Shown piece by piece: positions 48,515 to 60,787 of a stretch of DNA of 64,000 nucleotides. A model generated the notes under the pieces. The model was not told the DNA's origin. It did not search any database and was given only the letters and a program-made list of their open reading frames with translations. Within the stretch, counting starts at the first letter, position 1; each line of letters starts with the position of its first letter. Origin of the DNA: Poecilobothrus nobilitatus (lineage: Eukaryota > Arthropoda > Insecta > Diptera > Dolichopodidae); contig OX352773.1 in the NCBI GenBank assembly GCA_947095535.1, forward strand, positions 261,539,590-261,603,589. The letters run 5' to 3'. The position numbers and the translations under genes are program-made.

Positions 48515-48945
48515 CCAATCAAATTTTGCAGATGTTGTTGTCATAAAACTTTTTTTTAAGAAAATTTCAGATACCCTGCTTAATTAGACACTGAATTTTG
48601 CTCACATAAAAAAACAAATCTGTATGGCAACTAAAATTCGAACTCTGTTTTGTTAGACTTATTTAATTCTGTTAGACTTATTCAATTCTTTTAGACATAT
48701 TCCTTTCTGTTAGACTTATTCAATTCTGTTAGACTTTCAAAAGTAGTGTTGATATAAAAATAGTAATAAAATGATTAAAGTTTCAAAATTCTAGCCCCAT
48801 TATTTTTGTATGGATGGAAGGTTAGACGCAAATATCACAAAATCAAGCCAAAATTCAGCAAGAATATATATATACTTTTTTATAAACATAATGGTAAATT
48901 TATTATAATCTTAGAATTATATTCATATTCGCGGACATAACTGTA
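48515..48945 (+). mobile_element. Helentron-like family D, degenerate copy
   Basis: 'aaccaatcaaattttgcaga', 'tgttgttgtcataaaacttt' and 'tagacactgaattttgctca' identify the family. The decayed 3' side reads 'taatggtaaatttattataa' with 'attatattcatattcg' where the hairpin should be. A 19-bp minisatellite interrupts it. Confidence 0.6.
48650..48737 (+). repeat. 19-bp minisatellite
   Basis: Five units of 'GTTAGACTTATTCAATTCT' type start at 48652, 48671, 48690, 48709 and 48728, exactly 19 bp apart. The third is the most diverged. Confidence 0.9.
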
Positions 48946-51335
48946 ACCCAAAATCAAAGCAAATGCATAATTATTGGGGGGACAACCTTAAAATTATTTT
49001 ATTGCTGGTTATACTTATATCTATTCTTAGCACACTTTCTGTAACAGAACTTCTTCAGTTTATTTTTTACCTTATAGATAATTAAACTATATACCAGCAA
49101 GGTAAATTTTAATACTAAATTAATTACTAAAAATGTCATAATTGACTTGGTAAAACTTAAGCCTATAGATAAATTCTTTAACATTACACAATATGTAAAC
49201 CATTAATATGTGATCACAAAAACCCATTAATATAATAAAAATTATGTTCTGTAGAAAACAAAAGGGATAATTACTTGCATAGTGATATTTTTTAGTTTTC
49301 GCGAAAATGTTCTTTTTAATGATCCTGAAAATTACAATGAAAATAATTTAACTTAAGAATAAAATAAAACTATATTTAAAAAAAAATGTTTGTTTAGCTT
49401 TAAATTATAATTAAACATAGCAAAAACTTGAAAACATTTTAAATATCTATCTGGTTGCAGTAGGACGTCATATATTGCCAAATATTACTTTTATACATAT
49501 AGTTCAGCTTTTACAGGATTAAATGGCATAAAAAGAACAAATAATAAAGTAAAATAAAACTTTATTTAATATTTTTTAAAAGGTTTCTGTTTAAGTTAGC
49601 TTTTATTAAATCACTAACTATAAACCTTTAAAACTAATGGCATTTTTCATGTTTGAATTTTAGTTTTATATTAATTATTTACTATGCTCTAGCGGTGTAT
49701 AAATAAAAGCATACGATTCTCTTTTTTATAAAAAATGTGTAAACTTTTACTTATTATTAAAATAAATTATAATTAGGCGAATGTACACGAAAAACACAAC
49801 TTCATATAGATAAAATATTTTTACCATGAACATGGCCATGACTGAATAATAATTTCAGTACTACTAATACCTATACTCTCTAATTGTTAAATTTCTACTC
49901 CTTTGGCTTCAGATCTTTACAAGCAATTAAAACTTAATTTTCAAAGCAAATAAATTATTTATATTGAAAACAGCGCCATTTGCTAGCGTTTTAGTTATTT
50001 AGCGTTATAGTCATATATTTATTTATACTTATGTTGGTTTCAAAAAAAAATGTTGAATAAGATATTAAAAAGTAGAATGATGTTAAAAAAGAAAAAATAT
50101 TTTTGAATACAATTGTTAAAAAAATGTTTAAAAAAAAAAATTCAAAAAAAATGTCCAATAATTTCAATTAAAAAATTTCCTGATTCTGTAACGAACTCTA
50201 AATTCCCTCCTAATTTAGTATTTGCAATTTACATATATGTATATGCATAATCTGGAAAAAGTGAATAACCCTGATTTTGTAACCACTTCTAATATTTCTT
50301 TTAATCAAAATTTCATATAGGAGCATATATTATACACATATTCTGCTAGAGACTAAAAATTTTAGTTTAATCGATTCCACGGCATTAATAAAGTTTAACA
50401 ATTAGTAATCGTGTACTATTGTGAAACTTTTGAAAATAATCTTTTAACGAAAATTTCTTTTTAGCTTATTTTTATTCTTAAAGTTTTGTATCTAAAAATA
50501 AATGTTCTATGATTATGTATTTATTCGCACACATCAGTCATCAATGTATCGTTAACATAAATTTTAGTTCCATACACTAACGTGAATTAACAATTCCTTA
50601 TCGCAAAAATGATTTACTTCAATTACTCTTAGATAAAGTGAAACGTATAGAGATAATTTTTTTAATATTTCAAACTCCTTTATTTGGAAAAACTTAACCC
50701 TTAAAATTAAACTAGTAAAAAATACTTTTAAAAACTTTAAAACTAAAATTTTTTTGCGATTTCTTTTCTTTATAATAAAAAAATTTTGATATAAAATTCC
50801 ACTAAAATTTACAAACGCTTTTTTTCTTATATCTTAAATTATCACTTTAAAAGGACCACAAAATCTATTTTTGGCTCAACATAAATTAAGATATCCTTTA
50901 ATATTAATACAATTATTTTCAGTTACATTAAATTTTTTCTAAATATCTCTTTGTTATACGAAATTTAGAATTAAAATTAAATCATATTAAGCTAATACTA
51001 CAGAATTGAACACATGGGTCCACTTCAAATTAATTTTGAATCTTGGGAAATGACAAAATTTAGTTGAAAGATACTTAAAAAAAAACTGATTTAGCTTTAA
51101 AAAAAAATAATAACTGAGATTGATAAATTTTAAGAATAAAATAATTTAATATATTATGTAAATAATTCATTTAAAAAAAAATTTTTTTTGAAAATTTATC
51201 AAAACTTTTTAACTGTCAAAATTTTTGAAAAGAAAATTTTTAAAAATCCTCTATAATTTTTTTGATTTATTTCTAATGTGCATATTATAAATGAAGTACT
51301 GGATTGGATCGCTTTCCTGTCAAAATTTAGAAAAA
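48946..51335. other. AT-rich stretch without recognisable genes
   Basis: No gene was recognised. Near 50180-50290 two pieces resemble, on the minus strand, the 'acaaaatcaggg' repeat at 6845. Confidence 0.5.
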
Positions 51336-51398
51336 ACGAGGAAGAATACAGTTGACTTTGTCAACTCTTAGATACCCGTACGAACCATTAGTATGTTA
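51336..51398 (+). mobile_element. Family D 5' end only
   Basis: 'acgaggaagaatacagttga' and 'gtcaactcttagatacccgt' match the 5' terminus of family D. Downstream sequence is unrelated. Confidence 0.65.
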
Positions 51399-51835
51399 AC
51401 AGCCTGTCACTCTGCTTACAATATTATTTTTTTAATATTTTAGTATTTTAAAATAATTTGGGTGAATTTTATAATTTCTAGAACTATGGGTTGTAGATAT
51501 ATTCAAACTATATGTTTATATGTACATTCTTCGAAAGCAGATTCTAACCTTTCACATAACGATTATCAATCCAAAACTTTTTCAAATATTCTATAGTACC
51601 ATTTAATACTAAGCGGTAAATGTATATTAAATTTACTAAGTACAAAACAGTAAAGATAATTTTAAATATTATATTATATTATATTTAAATATTCCATTGC
51701 CAGAATAATTTCTTATAAGTACAATAAAATACATATATGTATGTAAATACGGCGCTATATAATATACATATATACTCTTATCATTCATTCACTAGTGACA
51801 TATACGATATGTAAATATATTATATAAGTATGTAT

Positions 51836-52914
51836 GTATATCAATATCATATAAATAAAAATTCTTCAAGCAACCGTTATGTTGTATATTTATTTACATT
51901 TTTATGTACTACGCATTATATCCTCAACAATTTCAAATTATCGAGTAAAACAAATGCAAAAAATTTGTTGAAGAAATTTGTTAGAAAATTTGAAAAAATC
52001 AAGTAACACTTTCGTCAATTATAAAGTAACCCTATATTATTAAAAAAAGTTGTTAACAGAAATAAGATTATAATGTTGAAGCTTTAATTTTTGTGTATTA
52101 CTTCAAAAAAATTCTAACAGGTGTTCAAGTTACAGGTGTTTAAAAATAGGAAATTTTCAGTTTTTGACCCCTTACAGCTCCTAAACGGGGGGTGATACAA
52201 AAAAAATTTCTGAAATGACTTATACTAATTTTCAAAGATCTAACATCTGTCAAAATTTCAAGTTTCCAACTTAAACCGTTTAGAAGATAGAAGGGTTAAA
52301 GAATTTTGCAAAATTTTAGTTTCGCATAACGGTAAATTAAGACACCGTATGCCACAAATATATATTTATTGTATATATACTTTTAAAGCTAATAAAAGTA
52401 GTAATCGTTTGACGTTTTCAAAATGAAGATATATCTTATACAACTTGTGCTATAACAATTTAAATATAGAGCTTTTTTGAACCTTTGGGGAGCTGTAGCT
52501 CCGTAACGGGTGGGGCTCCAAAAAAAAGTTATTAAAAATAAAATTAATATTTTTGTGAGATCTATCAGTATTTAAAATTTCATAGCTCTATTGCAAAAAA
52601 AATGTGGGGATCTAAAAGTTAGGTGTTCGAGAGCTACCCTAAGGCTTGGTCCAAACTCAACCAAAAAAAATAGGGAACCTACAAATTACTCCCAAAATAT
52701 TTTGTGTAAATTTCAAGATTCTAGCTTTCTTAGTTTTTGAGTTAGCGTGCTGACGGACGGACGGACGGACGGACGGACGGACATGGCTCAAAAGTCTTAG
52801 AATTTTTTTCTGATCCGATCCATACCTTTGAAGGTATATCTAGCTCGCTTATTTCGAGGTGTTACAAACGGAGGAGTAATTTTATTATACCCGATCCTAT
52901 CGTACGGGTATAAA
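51836..52914 (+). mobile_element. Helentron-like family F, copy 3 (most complete)
   Basis: The head 'attcttcaagcaaccgttat' matches copy 2 at 10830. The middle 'ctaaacggggggtgatacaa' and 'cgcataacggtaaattaaga' matches copies 1 and 2. The end 'gagttagcgtgctgacggac' is followed by (ACGG)n, 'gatccgatccatacctttga' and the terminal hairpin 52886-52912 (TATACCCG/CGGGTATA). It is non-coding throughout. Confidence 0.8.
52752..52784 (+). repeat. (ACGG)n microsatellite
   Basis: About eight uninterrupted GACG/ACGG units within the family F 3' module. The same tetranucleotide lies at the same relative place in families C, D and E. Confidence 0.9.
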
Positions 52915-53159
52915 AATTAATTTATCATTCCTCTGGATTTTTTGTCTTTTTCTCAAATTTAAAGTTAATATATATTTTTTTTTAATCAATATTGTTCGTC
53001 TATCCAAACAATTATAAAGAAATCATGATTTTTTTTAACAAATATAATTAAAATGCAAATAATATATAATTTTCGGCATTCTTAGCCAAATTTATCATAT
53101 TGACAGCAATGAATGAAAAAGCATTCAAAATAACAAATAAAATAAACTAAGAACTACTT
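52915..53159. other. AT-rich spacer
   Basis: Nothing was recognised. Confidence 0.5.
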
Positions 53160-53361
53160 TTATGGCGTGACCTAATGGGCAAGAGCGTATAGAATACACT
53201 GTAAACGCCGAGGGAGTGTGGATTCGAATCCCACACACGTCGTAAGATTTATTCCCCTTTACGACATTTACAGCCACGCCCGAACTGTGGAAAAGCTGTG
53301 TAATTTCCTCTGCACATATATATGGCAGAGAAAGAAGTACATCAAAAAAACAAAAAAAAAA
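53160..53361 (+). mobile_element. Family G SINE, copy with full body and tail
   Basis: The head is 'tatggcgtgacctaatgggc' with B box GGATTCGAATCC at 53220-53231. The body 'acgtcgtaagatttattccc' and 'ctttacgacatttacagcca' leads to 'aaaagctgtgtaatttcctc'. The tail is 'tatggcagagaaagaagtac' plus an A-rich end. A minus-strand open frame across it is incidental. Confidence 0.75.
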
Positions 53362-55125
53362 TTTTGATTTTGAGTGGGCGGTATCATAAATTTCTGAGTA
53401 TGTATGGTGAAATTTACAAACCAAAACATAAATAAAATCAATTGGCAGTAAATTCTTGTGTTGTTTACATTTAAACATTTTTTTCTTTTTTTTTTGTAAC
53501 AATTTTTGTTTAAGAACAGTGTCTTTAAAAAATAATAAAGACTGGTTAAATTTTTTTTAGAAATTTCGAAAAACTACTTTAATTATGCCAAACTTTTTCA
53601 AATTTATACATAAATATTTGCTATTACCATCAAAGCGATAATTTTAGCAGTTATTTGACGGGGTCTTCTAATTCCAAAGGGAAAAATAATGAAGTTTCTA
53701 AACTTTTTTATATAAAAATATAAGATTTTTAATAGACTTATTTGACAGCTACATATTTAAGCTATTTAAAATTTCCCTTCTTTGGTTTCGTCAATGATTA
53801 ATGGATTCATTAAATTTATTATAAAATTCAATGATTCCTTGGGTATACTTTACTTTAGGTACATTATCCGATTGCCTTGAAATTTTACATAACGGTACCT
53901 AATGACGTCACCTATATTTCATAGAACATGACTTATGACGGAAAAGTCATTTAAAAGTCAAATTGATTATTTTTAAATTTTCCTAACATTTTGTAGTGTT
54001 TTATTTAAACCGTTATATTTTCGTCTACGATAGTATACAGGAACCAATTTTTTACAACATTGTGGAACCTACTATTGTCTTTAATAAATATCTTGTTTCA
54101 TCTTAATCAGTGCCACCGTTTCTGAGATACTGCAGTTGAAACGGAAAATTTTAGTATGAAAAAAATGTCTCTAGGCTTTCTAGAAACTACTAACGTTATA
54201 TATTTTCAAAGACACCCTATATTATTTTTATACCGATATCCGATATCCAATTCCTTACATACTTTATTTCTAAAATCTTGCAACTATTGGCAAAACGTAT
54301 AATATTTAATCTTTTTTACCAACTACATACATATATTTTCTCTAAGAAAATTACGGTACACACAACTAATTTTATAAGATTTTATAAAAAGTATAAAAAT
54401 GTTAAATACTGAAATACATAACAATATTCAATAAGTTTATGTATTATCTGAAAGGAATATGGTCCGAATAAGAATCTACATATAAGTATACGTTTTATAA
54501 AAAGAAATAAAACAAAGAAGCAAAACATACACAACCATGGGTTTGTAAAAAGATAACTAAGAAAAATAAAACAATAAGATTAATATGTAAGAAAGAAATT
54601 AGTATAGAATACTTAGACATTAAGATTGAAGAATTTTTTTTTTTACTTTATCCCTTTATAATTTTAAATCTGTTTACTAATCGCCAGTCGTAAATTAAAA
54701 TTTCTGTAACATTTTCATATAATATATAAACGTGTATTAAAAACTTAAATATTATAAATACAAGTTTTAAAAAAAATTTAATTATTTCGGAAAATCTTTT
54801 AGCTTATAACATTTTCTTTTTTTTATTTCGTTTCTAATAAAAAAAATTAATTTAAGTCAAAAATAAAGAAAATTCGGTTATTAAAGAGTTAATAATGTTT
54901 TCAGAAAATATTCAAAATATTCTCAATATTTCTTAAACTGCTTAGAGTTGGATAAACGTAAGCCAGATTAAAAGAAGGTCTTTAGATACTCTACCAAATG
55001 ATGGACAATAAAGAAAAAAAAATTTATATTTTAAAAAAAATATTTCTATATAACGGTACATTTTATTTTATTTACTTTTGTTTGTTTTTTACGTTTTATT
55101 CGTTTTAAAATGCGGTTGACCATTT
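53362..55125. other. AT-rich stretch; possible unidentified repeat
   Basis: No gene was recognised. The segment 53850-54230 has a less AT-rich, repeat-like texture ('gccttgaaattttacataac', 'cagtgccaccgtttctgaga'), but no second copy is present in the window. Confidence 0.4.
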
Positions 55126-55985
55126 TTATATCCATATGAACTATGTTCAAGGATATAATAAATTTGCCATTACGTTTGTGACAACTTAAAGGAGTCGAGC
55201 TAGATATAGTGTCAAAGGTATGGATGCTTCTATGGCGACAGGTTCGGGAAGCTTCTATACAACTTCTCTTTTTAAATGCAAATAACACAGTGTCTATTAA
55301 AGCTAGGTATCTAAACTTTTGTGAAGAGGTGTCGAGTTAAATGCCAAAAACTTTTGTAAACTTTGGTTGGTCTAGAGTAGCCGGTTCAGGCTTCTTGCAT
55401 TTCTTGGAACTTAATGAAGCTAGGCATCTGAAATCTTACAAATGATGATCAAGTTTTATGGCAACAACTTCTGTAAAATTTGGTTGTGGTGGTGCGACTG
55501 GTTCGGGTAGCTGCCATACAACTTCTCCGTTTAAATGAAAATAACTCAGTGTCTATTGAAGCTCGGTATCTGAAATTTTGTGAAGAGGTGTCGAGTTACA
55601 TGCTAAAAACTTTTGTAAATTTTGGTTGGTCTAGAGCAGCCGGTTCAGGCTTCTTGCATTTCTTGGAACTTAATGAAGCTAGGCATCTGAAATCTTACAA
55701 ATGATGATCAAGTTTTATGGCAACAACTTCTGTAAAATTTGGTTGTGGTGGTGCGACTGGTTCGGGTAGCTGCCATACAACTTCTCTGTTTAAATGAAAA
55801 TAATTCAGTGTCTATTGAAGCTAGATATCTGAAATTTACATAAATATATCTCGGTAGTTATAACGTCTGTACTAAAACATCTGAAATTGTTTAAAAGATG
55901 ATCAAGTTATATAGAAACAGGATATATTACGTTCATACGGGTATCCCAGAGTTGACATAGTCTACTCTAATGCACTCTTCCTCGT
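55126..55985 (-). mobile_element. Helentron-like family D, copy 4 (inverted)
   Basis: The minus-strand 5' end is at 55985 ('acgaggaagagtgcattaga') and the decayed 3' hairpin is at 55126-55160 ('atatccttgaacatagttca'). It contains two copies of the 259-260-bp module ('gtgaagaggtgtcgagttac' near 55320 and 55580). The (ACGG)n module next to the 3' end is deleted. The 74-codon plus-strand frame at 55480 is part of the module. Confidence 0.8.
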
Positions 55986-56340
55986 TGTAGATGATTTAGA
56001 TTTCCTGTTATGGCTAATAATTAATTTTTATGCTCTAAGCAAATTTTTGAAACTATGACTCAAATTTTATACCCACAATACACAAAAAGTTTCTTTTCTC
56101 TTTATTTTTTTACTTTAAAAACACAATATTGTAGTATTATTTTTAGTGAAACCTAACTGACCAAATTATTGAAAATTTGATTATGTTGGGTACCAAGAAT
56201 ACGCCCTCTATAAAAGATAAGTTTTTTTAATGTTCGTAACATTAGCGCTTTTCTAATAAATGAAACCCTATTTTCTGCTTTTTCCAAGCTAATTTAAAAT
56301 TAAATATGTATATCAACATAAATAAGATTGTAACACATCT
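55986..56340. other. AT-rich spacer
   Basis: Nothing was recognised. Confidence 0.5.
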
Positions 56341-56525
56341 TGCTTGTATTTTATTTGCCTATAACCGTATCATTTAACCGTATTTCAATTAACTGTATTT
56401 CAATTAACTGTATTCCATTTGGCTGGATATCATTTGGTTGAATTTTATTTGGCTGGATTTCATTTGGTTGGATTTGATGTGACTGTATTTTATTTTATTT
56501 GATTTCATTCGACATAATTTCATTT
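56341..56525 (+). repeat. 15-bp minisatellite array
   Basis: About a dozen 15-bp units such as aactgtatttcaatt, ggctggatatcattt, ggttgaattttattt, ggctggatttcattt and ggttggatttgatgt. The consensus matches the short array at 3402-3480. Confidence 0.8.
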
Positions 56526-56639
56526 GCAATTACCTCTATACACGTTATCAAAATAAATATTTTTATAATTTTACAATTAAATTTGATACATACAACTGTA
56601 AAGAGAACATGTGATTTACTTTTCAACAACTCCAAAATA

Positions 56640-56880
56640 TTAGGTATACACATATTTCAACACTAAAGCATTTAAAACAATGGAGGCTGCTGCCCCAAAT
56701 CGGCGCTAATCAAATTATTAAAATTTTGATTCTGCAATTAACTAAAAAATCTCATTTTTATTGAAACACTGATTTTAACTTTAAAATCCCTCTTAATTCA
56801 AAAATATAATTTTGATATTACTCAACTATCAGCTTATAATGTCGAAAACTTGTACATACTATCAGAATTATAGAATTTGA
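56640..56880 (-). repeat. Dispersed repeat shared with 6878-6935
   Basis: On the minus strand, 'ggggcagcagcctccattgt' and 'ttagtgttgaaatatgtgta' match 6880-6932. The adjacent minus-strand sequence with 'cagaatcaaaat' may extend the repeat. Confidence 0.5.
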
Positions 56881-58117
56881 TCTGCAGCAGCAAAAACCTT
56901 CATTTATCAACAAATTGTTTTTATGAGCTTTAATATTTCAAGTATTAAAAACAAAATTTTTAGTTTTCCTTAAATTTAAAGGAAATTCGAAAGAATTTAA
57001 GGTTTTTTTTCCTTTAAAACTTTTTTAATGAATTAAGCAGTCTCTTTTTCTCCAAGATCCAATTCAAAATTAAAAAAATTAAATAAAGATTTTTTGTCTT
57101 AAATTAAAAATTTCATTTGCATTCATTTACACCTAAGTTTCTATAATTACACCTTCATCATGATGACAAAAAAACAAAAAAATACAAAATAGAAACTTCA
57201 GTAAAAAAAATATGTAAATCACGTTTTCTTCTTTTTTAATTAAAAGAGATCAACTATCCTTTTTCCTTTTTTTTCCTAGATATGGTTAAGGTAAAATCGC
57301 TTTTTTTAACTATAATTTTGTTTCTTTTTGCATAAACCTATACCAGTCTTCAAAAATATGATGAATGTATAGAACATTTACCTAAATATTCTTAAGTTTT
57401 TATTTATTGAACCTATTTCCATTTTTAATACTCTTGGTTGACCATTAATTTTTTTTTATTATGTTCTTAATCCTACTATTTAACCTAAGGATAACCGCTT
57501 ATAACATTAATATTTTTTTAATAATTTTGTAACAACTTGCCTGCTTATATTAAGAATAAAGAAAAATAAACCATTTCATCTAATAACTCTTCAGATATCG
57601 TTGTACTTAGAAAATTTGGAAAAACGTTATTAATACAATATATTTTTGGATAACCTGAAGTTTCATGTCTAGCTGTTTCACTAGCTGTTCAATTTATGTT
57701 GCTTTTTCGTTTATTAATGTTGAATAAAGTGACAAATACAGGTTGGGGAAAATAGAAAGATTAAATATCAAATAGATTGATTTCCTCCACGAAGAGAGTC
57801 TCCTAACTAGAATTGTCTCAAATTTAAACTAAATAAATTTATGATAACCAAATCAATAGATTTGTATATAATATTACATTTTATTAAAAATAATTTGGTC
57901 ATCTAATTTTAATTTCATCGTGAACAAAAGGAAAATAATCGTAAGTATTTTAAGTAAAGGGCCAATATAAATAATTTTGTGACAAGAAACAAGAATCACT
58001 TAAGTTGACATAAGAAAGAATTTAATTAGAACAATTGGTACATCTGTTATAATAAATTACAAAATTATGTTTAGTATAGTTTTTGTACAATACTGGGCGA
58101 TTAACAGCGCCGTAAAT
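56881..58117. other. AT-rich stretch without recognisable genes
   Basis: Nothing was recognised. Confidence 0.5.
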
Positions 58118-58245
58118 TAAAGCCATATGTATTAATACCATATTACCTTTACCTTTAATTCACAATAGAATGGGAAATAAAGCCATATTGCGAATTATAT
58201 GGCGCACACAATTTTCGCACATAGAATTCGCCATATGGCTTTATT
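58118..58245. mobile_element. Small nested inverted-repeat element
   Basis: The outer arms TAAAGCCATATG (58118-58129) and CATATGGCTTTA (58232-58243) are perfect 12-bp inverted repeats. Inside, 58176-58196 pairs with 58225-58245 at 20 of 21 positions. The motif AAAGCCATATG recurs at 63797-63844. It may be a tiny foldback/MITE. Confidence 0.6.
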
Positions 58246-59689
58246 TGCTTTTTAAATGAAATCTTTCTTCTTCAAATAGAAATAATTTAAATTCGGAAAA
58301 TAATATTAATTCTCAATTTTGTTCTTCAATTTTTGTTAAATGTACATATTATGTATATGTGTTACATACAATATGCCTACGGTTTTAAGACAAAATGTCG
58401 CGATAATCAATTTAATTTAATTGGAAATATTTTCGAAAAAGGAATTCTCAGTTGATAGATGCTATTACAAATAATGAAGTCTCAAAATTCATTGTAAGAA
58501 GTATTAAATTTCAGAATATTAAGAATTTTTTAAGTAAGACTACCTTCTTATTAAAAAAAAAACATTTATTTAGTCATTTCAATTGAACAATTTCATTTAC
58601 AATTATTTCAATATGTAAGTTTATAATATTAAAATTTGAAATAAAAATAAAAGAATAATAGGTAACACTTTTTAAAATTTTTGACATTTGCTTGTATCTG
58701 CCATAAAGTATATGTAACATCTTGAGAGTAAGAAACGAAACAGACTCCAGCTAAATTAAGTTGAGCCACAGACCGTGCTTATAGTCACAAATATCACATT
58801 AAAAAATTCCAAACAAATCATTTTTAGTAAATTTTAAGTTTTTTCAAAATAATTAAAAATATTTAACAATTTTAAAGTACACTCAAAAACATTATACTAT
58901 TTTCGATTTTATACTTAAATAGTGCAGTTAGATAAATAAATTCAAATGACATTTGTAGTAAAAATTATGACATCTAAAGTAATAATTTGGTGTTTATATA
59001 GTGGCGCATAACTTTATATATAATTAGCTTAAGTCAAAAATCTAAAGCTAATTTAACTGACTTTTGCTATCTAAATGTCGAGTTTATAATACTGGTGCTA
59101 AAAATGTCAAACTATTTTATTGTAGTTAATTTAGCTAAGGTTTAAACTGTTTTAAAATTTGATTTAATCTTCTTTACTAAATGGTATGGAAAAACTACAA
59201 TTCTCGAAATAAGCTATTATTGCTTGTAACCACAGAAATATATATGTATGATATTTTAAAGTGATTATGAGTTGCCCATAAATTATTTTATGTACACCTG
59301 TTTAGTGTTTATGTATAGAGGAAATAAATTTTCGAACAAGAGAGATGTTTTACGAAAACAGAAAATCATAAAACGTATTTTGTAGCACTCTTAAAAAAGC
59401 CTTTAAGTCGTCATTAAACTTTCGTTTAACAAAAAAAGAAGAAAAAGAAGAGGACGATAAAAATAAAAATCGAAACAAAATAATAAAAGGTGAAGAAAAA
59501 AAAATTATGTACGTACCTAGGTTACAATGACCGGTAAATTTTTCTCTACCTTACCAATAAAAGTAAAGGATACTTTAGTGCATAAGTTGAATAAAGTAAA
59601 ATACTTGAAGTATAACGGAAATTACTTCAAAAGAAAAATATTTGTAGGACGTTGTACACATGTTAAAATGTAATTTATATTCTTAAAGT
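58246..59689. other. AT-rich stretch without recognisable genes
   Basis: Nothing was recognised. Confidence 0.5.
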
Positions 59690-59936
59690 TTTATTTATTT
59701 ATTTTATTATTGAACTATCGGCTATTAAGGCCATTATAGGTTTTTATACTATTATTAAATTATATACTAATATTATTTATTTTATTTATATGATATACTA
59801 TATATTTACATTATATTTGGTTGTAAGGGGGGTATGAAAAGAAAAAAACACTTACGACCTGTGCAGGGATCGAACCCATACTCCTTCGGTTAATACGCCA
59901 CACACCTACCCACTAGGCTACCGAAACCCCTAAAGT
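59690..59936 (-). mobile_element. Family G SINE, long-bodied subtype (inverted)
   Basis: On the minus strand: 'ggggtttcggtagcctagtg', B box GGTTCGATCCC, 'tgcacaggtcgtaagtgttt', then the body 'aaataatattagtatataat' and 'cctataatggccttaatagc'. It is the full-length partner of 38003-38235. Confidence 0.75.
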
Positions 59937-59974
59937 TTTATAGTTTATAAAAATATTCACCGCGGGGTCACACT

Positions 59975-60019
59975 TTTTAATATTTGAACGATGAGAACGT
60001 TATGGTTCAAATATTAAAA
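59975..60019. repeat. Perfect 15-bp hairpin
   Basis: TTTTAATATTTGAAC (59975-59989) and its exact inverse at 60005-60019, with a 15-nt loop. Confidence 0.8.
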
Positions 60020-60787
60020 TTTATTGAATGTCAAGCACTAAAACGAAGAAAATACAAAAAATTGTTCTATGTAGCACTACATCTATAGAGTTCTAAGCAT
60101 TTGAGAGATAAGAAGGCATTAAAAAATTTTAGCGAAATCCTATCCCCACCCATCGTTAGGGTAAATTAAAATATTGAATTGAAACTAAAAATTGCACTAA
60201 TTTATCATTTTTCAAGAGCTGTTTCTAATCAATAGTATTGTTATTCTTAGTTCTGGATTTAACTAAATTGAAGATTTCAAGGAAATAAATAATTTAGATT
60301 ATAATTTAAGCTCTAATAAAATCTTATAAAAATATAGCCTAACAGAACGTTCGCTGAATACTTAATAGAATATCTTTTAACATATTGGGACAAAAAGTTT
60401 AACAATGTTTAAACTTTAATCGACAAAGATCATCCGAGAAGATAGAAAATTGTAAAAATTAAGAAAAGATAATCTGAATAAAAGCTGATATCTAAAGTTT
60501 TCGAGAGACACCTTTTTTGAAAATATTACTTACTTTTGGATTTTGAAAAACAAAACAAAACTATTGTCTTGACTTGTTCAAGTAAAACTTGACATAATTT
60601 TATCAATTAACTAAAAGGGATTCGAAGTTATTTTTTCACAAAAATTAAAAAGATATAAAAATATGTGAAATTTAGAAAGGTTGGTTCTTTTTTCAATACA
60701 TTATTTTGTGTTTCATTGAAGATGAAATTGAAATTAAAGAACTAATACTTCAATGTTTTAGATAAATAAAAAGTTTTCTTAAAAAAT
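60020..60787. other. AT-rich stretch without recognisable genes
   Basis: Nothing was recognised. Confidence 0.5.

Noticed and set aside
53125..53502. 125-codon minus-strand frame
   Set aside because: It covers a tRNA-derived SINE plus poly-A/T flanks, and the peptide has no coding character.
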